This document shows positions 1 to 5,509 of a stretch of 6,812 nucleotides of DNA, piece by piece. Made by a program: the position numbers and the translations under genes. The notes under the pieces are model-generated. The model saw nothing but the letters and a program-made list of their open reading frames with translations, searched no databases and was not told where the DNA came from. Origin of the DNA: JADKCL01 sp046050405 (GTDB lineage: Bacteria > Bacteroidota > Bacteroidia > J057 > JADKCL01); the NCBI GenBank assembly GCA_046050405.1, contig JBJOPY010000275.1, positions 1 to 6,812 of the forward strand, read 5' to 3'. Numbering within the stretch: position 1 is the first letter of the stretch; the number at the start of each line of letters is the position of its first letter.

Positions 1-44
1 ACCCCCCCATACAGAAGCACGAAAAATGTCCATTTGATCCTCAT
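1..44 (-). CDS. 5' end of a probable secreted or membrane protein gene, cut by the left edge
   Basis: Reading leftwards from the ATG at 44-42, the frame is open to the edge and encodes MRIKWTFFVLLYGG. Two basic residues followed by a hydrophobic run is what the start of a signal peptide or first membrane helix looks like. A near-consensus Bacteroidota promoter (50-80) points at this ATG, with the -7 element ending only 5 bases before it. The main evidence is therefore promoter plus signal-like start; 14 codons are too few to name a family. A second ATG at 33-31 in another frame is also open (MDIFRASVWGG) but lacks the signal-like character. If real, the gene lies downstream of fahA on the same strand but has its own promoter. 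Confidence 0.45.
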   Translation of the reverse strand, partial: MRIKWTFFVLLYGG

Positions 45-49
45 CGCGC

Positions 50-80
50 CAAAATTAGCTCCCGGAAAGCCTTTCTGCAA
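50..80 (-). promoter_or_regulatory. Bacteroidota-type promoter for the left-edge gene
   Basis: On the minus strand TTG (80-78) is followed after exactly 20 bases by TAATTTTG (57-50), a full match to the TAnnTTTG -7 element. This fits the known TTG / N19-21 / TAnnTTTG layout of the phylum's primary sigma factor. Only 5 bases separate the element from the ATG at 44, so the transcript would start at or next to the start codon. It begins just past the hairpins that follow fahA, a sensible place for a new transcription unit. Confidence 0.55.
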
Positions 81-98
81 CAGATGCCCCCGCAGGAT

Positions 99-136
99 GC
101 CCGCCCGAAGGCAGGGCTGCCCCGCCGGGCCGGCGG
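99..136 (-). terminator. Two GC-rich hairpins after fahA, one with a UUCG loop
   Basis: Two inverted repeats follow the fahA stop. The first pairs 122-128 with 130-136 (CCGCCGG/CCGGCGG; in RNA the inner pairs would open to form a loop). The second pairs 99-105 with 110-117, with one bulged base; on the minus strand its loop is C(UUCG)G, an exceptionally stable RNA tetraloop. The plus strand would give a CGAA loop instead, so the structure suits a minus-strand transcript. No T-tract follows at once, so this is not a textbook intrinsic terminator; it may act as a weak terminator or as a 3'-end block against nucleases. Confidence 0.45.
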
Positions 137-175
137 TGGGAAGGCACGGATCGGTTCCGGGACAGCTGCCTTCCG

Positions 176-1459
176 CTAGCGATGCGCAGGCAGAACCTTG
201 CCTGTCACCTCCCCGAATCCGATGCGCAGGCCATCCTTTTCGCAGTAGCCGCGCAGGATGACCGTGTCGCCGTCCTGGATGAATTTCCGCTCACTGCCAT
301 CCGGCAGCACGATGGGCCGGGTGCCTCTCCAGGTGAGCTCTAGCATGGAGCCGTAACTGTCCGGGCGGGGCCCTGAGATCGTGCCCGAAGCGCAGAGGTC
401 ACCCGTCTGCATATTGCAGCCATTGATGGTATGGTGGGCGAGCTGCTGCCGCATGTTCCAGTACATGTACTTGAAGTTGGAGCGGCTGACCGGATGGGCG
501 TCCCCGTTCTCGGGCTGGAGGAGCACTTCCAGGGCAATGTCAAAGTTGGCGGGGCCCTGGGTTTGCAGGTAGGGCAATGGCCGGGGGTCCTGCGCGGGGC
601 CATCCACGCGGAACGGCTCCAGGGCATCCATGGTCACCACCCACGGGGAGACGGAGGAGGCGAAGTTCTTCCCGAGGAACGGCCCCAGCGGGACATATTC
701 CCATGCCTGGATGTCCCTCGCACTCCAGTCGTTGAAGAGCAGCATCCCGAAGATGTGGTCCTCCGCCTGGTCGGCCGGTATCGGCGTACCCAGGGCGTTC
801 CCCTTCCCGACAACGAATGCCATTTCCAATTCGAAGTCAAGGGACTTGCTGGGCCCGAAAACGGGCGCGGTGGCGTCTGGCGTGGGCAGCATCTGCCCCT
901 GTGGCCGCCTCACGGGGGTGCCGGACACCACGATGGAGGAAGCGCGTCCATGGTAGCCCACCGGCAGGTGCTTCCAATTGGGCATGAGGGCATTGTCCTG
1001 GCCGCGGAACATGGTGCCGACATTGGTGGCGTGCTCGATGCTGCTGTAGAAGTCTGTGTAGTCGCGGGTGAGAAAGGGCAGGTGCAGGGTGGCTCCGGCC
1101 TGCGGCAGGAGGCAGCGGCCCCGCAGGGCCGCATCGTCCCGGACATCGGGGTGACGGGCCTCGAACAGCTCGGAGATGCGTTCCCGCACCGCGCGGCCCG
1201 CACTGCGGCCCATGGCCGCGAAGCGGTTCAGGGTCGCATCCTGCAGGACGCCCAGGTCGAGGCCGCACTTCCCGAGCAGGCCGGATTCCACCAGCACGGG
1301 TACATCGATGATCATCTCCCCCAATGCCACCCCGATCCGGGGTTTCGGATGGCCGGGTGTGCTGAATATCCCGAAGGGCAGGTTCTGAAGGGGGAAGTCA
1401 CTGCCCTCCGGGACAGGAACCCATGACTGGCGGGAGGGATCGTTGGAAGCGAGCATCAT
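176..1459 (-). CDS. fahA: Fumarylacetoacetase
   Basis: Cleaves 4-fumarylacetoacetate to fumarate and acetoacetate, the last step of phenylalanine/tyrosine degradation; cytosolic. The 427-residue protein is close to the usual length (about 420). The N-terminal SH3-like domain is recognisable by SWVPVPEGSDFPLQNLPFG near the start, followed by the FAA-hydrolase domain. Numbered from the chosen ATG, the residues known from mouse FAH are all present: metal ligands D136, E210, E212 and D244, catalytic H143 and E374, and substrate contacts R152, Y169, Q251, Y255, K264 and T360. Each is offset by 10 or 11 from the mouse numbering. The frame extends upstream to a TTG at 1477, but I prefer the ATG at 1459 (a second ATG follows at once) because a -7 element at 1492-1485 would start the mRNA near 1478. 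The gene follows ispG on the same strand. No other tyrosine-degradation gene is in the window. Confidence 0.97.
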   Translation of the reverse strand: MMLASNDPSRQSWVPVPEGSDFPLQNLPFGIFSTPGHPKPRIGVALGEMIIDVPVLVESGLLGKCGLDLGVLQDATLNRFAAMGRSAGRAVRERISELFEARHPDVRDDAALRGRCLLPQAGATLHLPFLTRDYTDFYSSIEHATNVGTMFRGQDNALMPNWKHLPVGYHGRASSIVVSGTPVRRPQGQMLPTPDATAPVFGPSKSLDFELEMAFVVGKGNALGTPIPADQAEDHIFGMLLFNDWSARDIQAWEYVPLGPFLGKNFASSVSPWVVTMDALEPFRVDGPAQDPRPLPYLQTQGPANFDIALEVLLQPENGDAHPVSRSNFKYMYWNMRQQLAHHTINGCNMQTGDLCASGTISGPRPDSYGSMLELTWRGTRPIVLPDGSERKFIQDGDTVILRGYCEKDGLRIGFGEVTGKVLPAHR

Positions 1460-1484
1460 TTTGGTCAACTTTTGCAATTTCCCG

Positions 1485-1492
1485 CAAAGCTA
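1485..1492 (-). promoter_or_regulatory. -7 promoter element upstream of fahA
   Basis: TAGCTTTG on the minus strand matches TAnnTTTG exactly and lies 25 bases before the chosen fahA ATG. No TTG is found 19-21 bases further upstream, so only half of the promoter is recognisable. If used, fahA can be transcribed independently of ispG from an A-rich leader of about 20 bases. Confidence 0.4.
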
Positions 1493-1551
1493 AGGGTTTT
1501 GGTAGGATTGGCGGGCGGAGGAATGCGGGGCGGCGGGGATGTGGCCCCCTT

Positions 1552-1571
1552 TGCCCGGAGGAACCCGGGCA
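1552..1571 (-). terminator. Hairpin between ispG and fahA
   Basis: A perfect 7-base-pair inverted repeat, TGCCCGG/CCGGGCA, with a 6-base loop lies about 67 bases after the ispG stop. It is not followed by a T-tract in either direction. It may end or attenuate the ispG transcript before the fahA promoter. I see no gene in the rest of the 1460-1637 gap. Confidence 0.3.
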
Positions 1572-1637
1572 GTGTGTCCGGGAATGCACGGGTGGCCATC
1601 GGCCCCCGAGCGCAGGCAGCGCGGAGGGGCGGCCAGC

Positions 1638-3635
1638 TCAAGGCATGGCGGCGGCGGATTCATCCACCCAGTTCCCGTCCGCAGCGATCAGCTCGATGAG
1701 CTTGTCCACGGCCTCCGCAGTTTTGACACCCTTGTGCACCACCTCCTTGCCCCGGTAGAGGGCGATTTTGTCGGGCCCGACCCCGACATAGCCGTAGTCT
1801 GCATCGGCCATCTCCCCCGGCCCGTTGACAATGCAGCCCATGATGCCGATCTTCACCCCCTTCAGGTGCTCGGTGCGTTTGCGGATCCTCGCCGTGGTCT
1901 CCTGCAGGTCGAAGAGGGTGCGGCCGCAGCTCGGGCAGCTGATGTACTCGGTCTTGGTGATGCGCAGGCGGCTTGCCTGGAAGATGCCGAAGGTCGTCCG
2001 GTTGGTCAGCAGGGTGCCGGGACTCACCATCATGCCGTCACACAGCCCATCCACCATCTGGGCACCGGAGATGCCTGCGAGGAAGAGTTGCTGCTTGGCC
2101 TCCTGCGTCAGGCGGTACTGCGCTGGAAGCTGGTCGTCCGTGTAAAAGCTGAACGCTTCGGGGAGGGCTGTGCCCAGGACCAGGGGTGCATCGATGCCCA
2201 TCCCCGCAAGGGCCAGGGCGGCATGGCGCCAGAGATGCCCTGCCCCTCCCCCCTCCGCATGGACCAGCAGCACGGCCCGGCCCAGGTCGCACTCCTGGAG
2301 CTGCTGGATTTCCGCCATCTGGACACGGATGAAGTTCAGGGCGGGATGGTGGTGCGCTCCCCTTGCAAAGGCCTCCGGAGAGGGCCAGAGCGGGAAGTGG
2401 CGCTCCTTGTCCCGCAAGAGTGCCCAGAAGTCCGCATCCACCACACACTTCAACCCTCCTGGCAGCGTAAGGGCGGGCAGTTCCCTCCCTGTAAAGATGA
2501 AGTCTGCGGCCATCTCGGAGATGTTGTACTTGTCGAGGGCGGGTGCGTACCGGTATCCGCAGTCTGCGAGCGTCTCGTAGGTGGTTGGCTTCGAGCTGCT
2601 GTCGGCGATCACCCGTGGGACATGCTGGCCTCCAAGGTTGAGAACGGTCCTGGTGTCGCGGCGGGTGAATGAAAATGGATCGATGCTGCCGAGGGGGCCA
2701 TCCCCGGGGCTGGGGGGGAAGTTCCCGGCCTGCCCCCCACCCTCCGCGTCCTGGCCCACCGAGCCGAACATATCGACGAGGAACCTGGCCACAGGGGATT
2801 CATACTCAGGCTCCTCGGTCAGCGATACCCGGACAGTGTCCCCGATCCCGTCCATGAGCAATGCCCCGATGCCCTGGGCGGATTTGACCCGCCCGTCCTC
2901 CCCCTCGCCCGCCTCGGTCACGCCGAGGTGCATGGGGTAGATTTTGCCGGATTCCATCATTTTGGCGGCCAGGAGACGGTAGGCCTGCACCATCACCTGC
3001 GGGTTGCTGGCCTTCATGGAAAGCACCACCTGGTCGTAGTGGTAATGCTCGCAGATGCGGAGGAATTCCAGGGCGCTCTCCACCATGCCCACCGGAGTGT
3101 CGCCGTAGCGGCTCAGGATGCGGTCGCTCAGGCTGCCATGGTTCGTGCCGATGCGCATCGCCGTCCCGTACTCCTTGCAGATCTTCACCAGGGGTGCGAA
3201 ACGCTTGTGGAGACGCTCCAGTTCTTCCTCATAGCCCTGGTCGGTGTAATCGAGCTGTGCGAATCGCTTCTTGTCGGCATAGTTGCCGGGGTTGACACGG
3301 ACCTTTTCCACGATCCGGGCGGCGACCTCGGCTGCATTGGGGGTGAAGTGGATGTCAGCGATCAGCGGGACGTCGCATCCCAGTGCGCGCAGGCGGGCCT
3401 TGATGGCACGCAGGTTTTCGGCTTCCTTGATGCTCGGGGCGGTGATGCGCACGTATTCCGCCCCGGAAGCGACCATGCGGAGGGTTTGCTGGACGGTGGC
3501 CTCGGTGTCCATCGTGTCCGTCGTCGTCATGGACTGGATCCGGACCGGGTTGGCACCCCCCATGGCGACGTTTCCGATCCGAACCTCGATGGTTTGCAAT
3601 CGTTCACGCTGGAAAATGTTGTTGCAATACTTCAT
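1638..3635 (-). CDS. ispG: 4-hydroxy-3-methylbut-2-enyl diphosphate synthase, long form
   Basis: Converts methylerythritol cyclodiphosphate (MEcPP) to HMBPP, the penultimate step of the MEP isoprenoid pathway, using a [4Fe-4S] cluster and reduced ferredoxin or flavodoxin. At 665 residues it is the three-domain type found in Bacteroidota, Chlamydiae and plants, against about 370 in E. coli. Residues 1 to about 290 are the TIM barrel (QSMTTTDTMDTEATV, LIADIHFTPNAAEVAA, VRVNPGNYADKK, MRIGTNHGSLSDRI). Residues about 295-560 are the extra insertion domain. The C-terminal domain carries the cluster cysteines C567 and C570 (CPSCGRT) and C601 (GCIVNGPGE), plus the active-site glutamate E608. The ATG at 3635 gives MKYCNNIFQRERLQTIEVRIGN, the normal start for the phylum. 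An unusually Gly/Pro-rich linker (about 298-316) joins barrel and insertion. The gene sits 164 bases after the upstream dehydrogenase and may be co-transcribed with it. No typical -7 element is visible before it. Confidence 0.97.
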   Translation of the reverse strand: MKYCNNIFQRERLQTIEVRIGNVAMGGANPVRIQSMTTTDTMDTEATVQQTLRMVASGAEYVRITAPSIKEAENLRAIKARLRALGCDVPLIADIHFTPNAAEVAARIVEKVRVNPGNYADKKRFAQLDYTDQGYEEELERLHKRFAPLVKICKEYGTAMRIGTNHGSLSDRILSRYGDTPVGMVESALEFLRICEHYHYDQVVLSMKASNPQVMVQAYRLLAAKMMESGKIYPMHLGVTEAGEGEDGRVKSAQGIGALLMDGIGDTVRVSLTEEPEYESPVARFLVDMFGSVGQDAEGGGQAGNFPPSPGDGPLGSIDPFSFTRRDTRTVLNLGGQHVPRVIADSSSKPTTYETLADCGYRYAPALDKYNISEMAADFIFTGRELPALTLPGGLKCVVDADFWALLRDKERHFPLWPSPEAFARGAHHHPALNFIRVQMAEIQQLQECDLGRAVLLVHAEGGGAGHLWRHAALALAGMGIDAPLVLGTALPEAFSFYTDDQLPAQYRLTQEAKQQLFLAGISGAQMVDGLCDGMMVSPGTLLTNRTTFGIFQASRLRITKTEYISCPSCGRTLFDLQETTARIRKRTEHLKGVKIGIMGCIVNGPGEMADADYGYVGVGPDKIALYRGKEVVHKGVKTAEAVDKLIELIAADGNWVDESAAAMP

Positions 3636-3749
3636 GACGTTAATGGGCGATTCGCGAATTCCCTTTTTTCGATGTGTGGATCGTCCGGTGTGCTTTTTTG
3701 CCCTCCTGTTCGATCTTTACGCTGTGCTTCTTGTCCTTCCATTCCCCCC

Positions 3750-3768
3750 AGCGACGGCATCCGTCACC
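3750..3768 (-). terminator. Weak hairpin between the dehydrogenase gene and ispG
   Basis: On the minus strand GGTGACGG and CCGTCGCT can pair around a 3-base ATG loop (8 pairs, two of them G-U). On the plus strand the same positions include mismatches, so the structure favours minus-strand RNA. Flanking CCATT (3739-3743) and AATGG (3770-3774) could extend it as an outer stem. No T-tract follows. The remainder of the 3636-3799 gap holds two A6 tracts and a short palindrome, described under findings, and no gene. Confidence 0.25.
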
Positions 3769-3799
3769 AAAATGGAGGAAGGGGATGGCCGTGCCTGTT

Positions 3800-4486
3800 T
3801 CAGATATCCCCCAGCTGCGGACGGAGCACGATGTCCTCCACGACGGTGCGGTCGCTCAGGTGCACGGATGCCCAGACCATCTCCGCAACGTCCTCCGCGG
3901 GGATGAACCGCTCCTCCGGCATTTCCGTCCCGGCCCATGAGCCGGTGAAGGTCGCGCCCGGCAGTACGGCAATGACGCGGATACCCTTGGGTTTCATTTC
4001 CTCGCGAAGGCTCTTGGAAAAGCCATACAGGGCGAATTTGGAGACGGAGTAGGATCCCCCGGCTTCATAGGCCCTGATGCTGGCGATGCTGCACATGTTC
4101 ACGACCGTTCCCGTGCCGCGCCGGACCATGTCCGGCAGCAGGGCCTTGGTGAGGTAGTAGGCGCTGAAGAGGTTGGTGGCCATCAGCCGCTCCAGGATGC
4201 CTTCCTCCTCCGTATGCAGCTGTCCCGGGAGGAAGACTCCTGCATTGTTGACCAGGACATCGACCGTGCCGTGGTTTTCCATCACCTCCGCTGCAAACGC
4301 CTTTACGGCCTCCTTGTCGCTCATGTCGCAGGGATAGGTTTCCACACCTGGCAGTTCCATGCGCAGATCGGCCAGGGCCTCCTTGCCTCTGGCGCAGGCA
4401 ATCACCTTGTAGCCACCATTGAAAAAGCGCCTGGCGATCGCCAATCCGATGCCCTTGCTGCCTCCACTGATCAATATTTGCTTCAT
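3800..4486 (-). CDS. Short-chain dehydrogenase/reductase, substrate unknown
   Basis: A classical-type SDR of 228 residues with a single Rossmann domain. The cofactor motif GGSKGIG is at residues 8-14, and K11 with R33 (CARG) suggests NADP(H). The later landmarks follow in order: D54 (CDMSD), NNAG at 80-83, and the catalytic tetrad N105, S133, Y146 and K150 (YSVSK). A proline-glycine turn lies at 176-177. The C-terminus is short, lacking the extended substrate loop of many 250-residue SDRs. I chose the ATG at 4486 (MKQILISGG) over the TTG at 4495, which would add three residues and lies inside a candidate -7 element. Reactions in this family range from sugar and steroid oxidation to acyl-ACP reduction, and nothing here decides the substrate. 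It is divergent from the tandem membrane genes and leads the minus-strand series dehydrogenase-ispG-fahA. Confidence 0.9.
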   Translation of the reverse strand: MKQILISGGSKGIGLAIARRFFNGGYKVIACARGKEALADLRMELPGVETYPCDMSDKEAVKAFAAEVMENHGTVDVLVNNAGVFLPGQLHTEEEGILERLMATNLFSAYYLTKALLPDMVRRGTGTVVNMCSIASIRAYEAGGSYSVSKFALYGFSKSLREEMKPKGIRVIAVLPGATFTGSWAGTEMPEERFIPAEDVAEMVWASVHLSDRTVVEDIVLRPQLGDI

Positions 4487-4492
4487 AGTGTA

Positions 4493-4500
4493 CAAAAATA
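4493..4500 (-). promoter_or_regulatory. -7 element abutting the dehydrogenase start
   Basis: TATTTTTG on the minus strand matches TAnnTTTG and ends 6 bases before the ATG at 4486. No TTG stands 19-21 bases upstream. If functional, the mRNA would be leaderless or nearly so. The layout is the same as at the left-edge gene. Confidence 0.4.
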
Positions 4501-4519
4501 GGGGTTTCCTTCTATCCTG

Positions 4520-4615
4520 GGTTCAGTGATTTTCAGGTCTGGCCCCATCCGGGGCGATACCGGGCCGGGACGGAGTCCGGCGGCTGAACCTCCTCCTGCC
4601 GACAGGTTCGGCAGG
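4520..4615. other. Nested inverted repeats in the divergent intergenic region
   Basis: Several arms lie close together. GGTTCAG (4520-4526) pairs with CTGAACC (4584-4590) and encloses GCCCC/GGGGC (4542-4546 with 4551-4555) and a shorter CCGGGAC/GTCCGG hairpin with a bulge (4565-4571 with 4575-4580). Directly after comes a perfect 8-base-pair hairpin, CCTGCCGA/TCGGCAGG (4595-4602 with 4608-4615). As RNA this would fold into a branched structure plus one free hairpin. There is no convincing ORF. It could be an RNA element, a regulator-binding region, or chance pairing in GC-rich DNA. A T5 run follows at about 4627-4633. Confidence 0.35.
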
Positions 4616-4666
4616 GCAAGCGCTCTGTTTTTGGGCCTTCCTTGCAAGAATCCTGTACGAAAGACA

Positions 4667-4696
4667 TTGGATACTCATGCAAATTCGTTAATTTAG
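4667..4696 (+). promoter_or_regulatory. Promoter of the tandem membrane-protein genes
   Basis: TTG (4667-4669) is followed after 19 bases by TAATTTAG (4689-4696), which matches TAnnTTTG at all but one fixed position. The local sequence is clearly more AT-rich than its surroundings. The expected start of transcription is near 4703, giving a leader of about 30 bases to the ATG at 4733, with no evident Shine-Dalgarno sequence. Confidence 0.55.
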
Positions 4697-4732
4697 CCTC
4701 TGAAATTAAAGCATGAGATCAATTTAACAGCG

Positions 4733-5113
4733 ATGAAAACCAATAAGACACTTTACGGAATCCTGGCGTTTGCCCCGCTGGCCATCGTCCTCCCGATGAT
4801 GATGTTCCTCGGGAGCATGGTGGCGGATGTGGCCGCGCATCCCACCCTGTACGAAGGCGGCCAATTGCCTCCATCCTTTCTAGGGATCCTCTTCCTGTCC
4901 GGCATCGGGGCGCTGGTCGGGATCATCAGCCTGGTCATGTTCCTGATACACGCCAGCAAAAATTCCCATATCCCGGATCAAAGCCGCATCTTATGGGTCT
5001 TGATCATCATACTCGCTGGGACGATCGGCAGCATCATCTACTATTTCGTCTGGATTCGCAAGGAAGACGAGCTGAATGCGAAAGCCCAGCAGGTGACCGA
5101 TCCCTGGAGATAA
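4733..5113 (+). CDS. Small three-helix membrane protein, tandem paralogue 1
   Basis: I do not recognise a named function. The 126-residue protein has three predicted membrane helices, roughly residues 8-32, 48-72 and 86-107. A loop of about 15 residues (HPTLYEGGQLPPS) lies between helices 1 and 2, and a polar HASKNSHIPDQSR loop between 2 and 3. It ends in a charged tail (RKEDELNAKAQQVTDPWR). The second half, a helix, a short polar loop, then a helix ending GSIIYYFVWIRKE, resembles the two-helix PLDc_N module found at the N-terminus of cardiolipin synthases and alone in small proteins; this is a resemblance by eye only. It is first of three paralogues; the stop is 6 bases before the next ATG, so they are almost certainly one operon. 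Confidence 0.85.
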   Translation: MKTNKTLYGILAFAPLAIVLPMMMFLGSMVADVAAHPTLYEGGQLPPSFLGILFLSGIGALVGIISLVMFLIHASKNSHIPDQSRILWVLIIILAGTIGSIIYYFVWIRKEDELNAKAQQVTDPWR

Positions 5114-5119
5114 GCAGCC

Positions 5120-5503
5120 ATGAAAACCAACCAGACACTGTACGGAATCCTGGCGTTTGCCCCGCTGGTCATCGTTCTCCTGATGATGGTGTTCGTCGGG
5201 GGCATGCTTGCGGACGTGATGGAGCATCCCACCCTGCACGGAGGCGACCACTTGCCTCCTACCTTTCTGGGAATCATCTTCCTGTCCGGAATCACGGGGA
5301 CTCTGATCGGGATCGCAAGCCTGGTCATGTTCCTGATACACGCCAGCAAAAATGCCCATATCCCGGATCAAAGCCGTATCGTATGGATCTTGATCATCGT
5401 CCTTGCCGGTGTGGCGGGCAGCATCGTCTATTACTTCGTCTGGATTCGCAGGGAGGACGAGCTGAATGCGAAAGCGCGGCAAGTGACCGATCCTTCGAAG
5501 TAA
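5120..5503 (+). CDS. Small three-helix membrane protein, tandem paralogue 2
   Basis: A 127-residue near-copy of the preceding gene, differing at about 30 positions (about 76% identity by hand alignment) plus one single-codon insertion in helix 2 (GITGTLIG against GIGALVG). Helix positions and the charged tail (RREDELNAKARQVTDPSK) are kept. Most substitutions are conservative swaps among I, L, V, A and M within the helices, as expected under selection for membrane topology. The loop between helices 2 and 3 (HASKNAHIPDQSRI) is almost invariant, which suggests that it carries the function. The spacer before it, GCAGCC after the TAA, is identical to the one after it, so the duplicated unit included the spacer. 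No known function. Confidence 0.85.
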   Translation: MKTNQTLYGILAFAPLVIVLLMMVFVGGMLADVMEHPTLHGGDHLPPTFLGIIFLSGITGTLIGIASLVMFLIHASKNAHIPDQSRIVWILIIVLAGVAGSIVYYFVWIRREDELNAKARQVTDPSK

Positions 5504-5509
5504 GCAGCC

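Noticed and set aside
34..261. Plus-strand ORF of 75 codons at the left end.
   Set aside because: It overlaps the fahA 3' end, the hairpins and the minus-strand promoter, and its composition is Arg/Pro/Ala-rich as expected of a chance GC-rich frame.
1539..2672. Long plus-strand ORF of 377 codons opposite ispG, and similar long ORFs opposite fahA (431-1426) and across 2928-4052.
   Set aside because: They lie antisense to well-recognised genes in GC-rich DNA, where the complementary frame lacks stops. Their translations show no recognisable motif, and the 2928-4052 frame runs across the ispG start and intergenic gap.
4487..4560. Possible thiamine pyrophosphate riboswitch on the minus strand, from CTGAACCCAG and nearby bases.
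   Set aside because: The conserved CTGAGA segment and the GCGTAGGGA segment are missing, and the closing stem does not form. The partial likeness is too short.
4713..4727. Tiny upstream ORF (ATG AGA TCA ATT TAA) in the leader of the tandem operon.
   Set aside because: Four codons with no ribosome-binding signal. Such ORFs occur by chance in AT-rich leaders.
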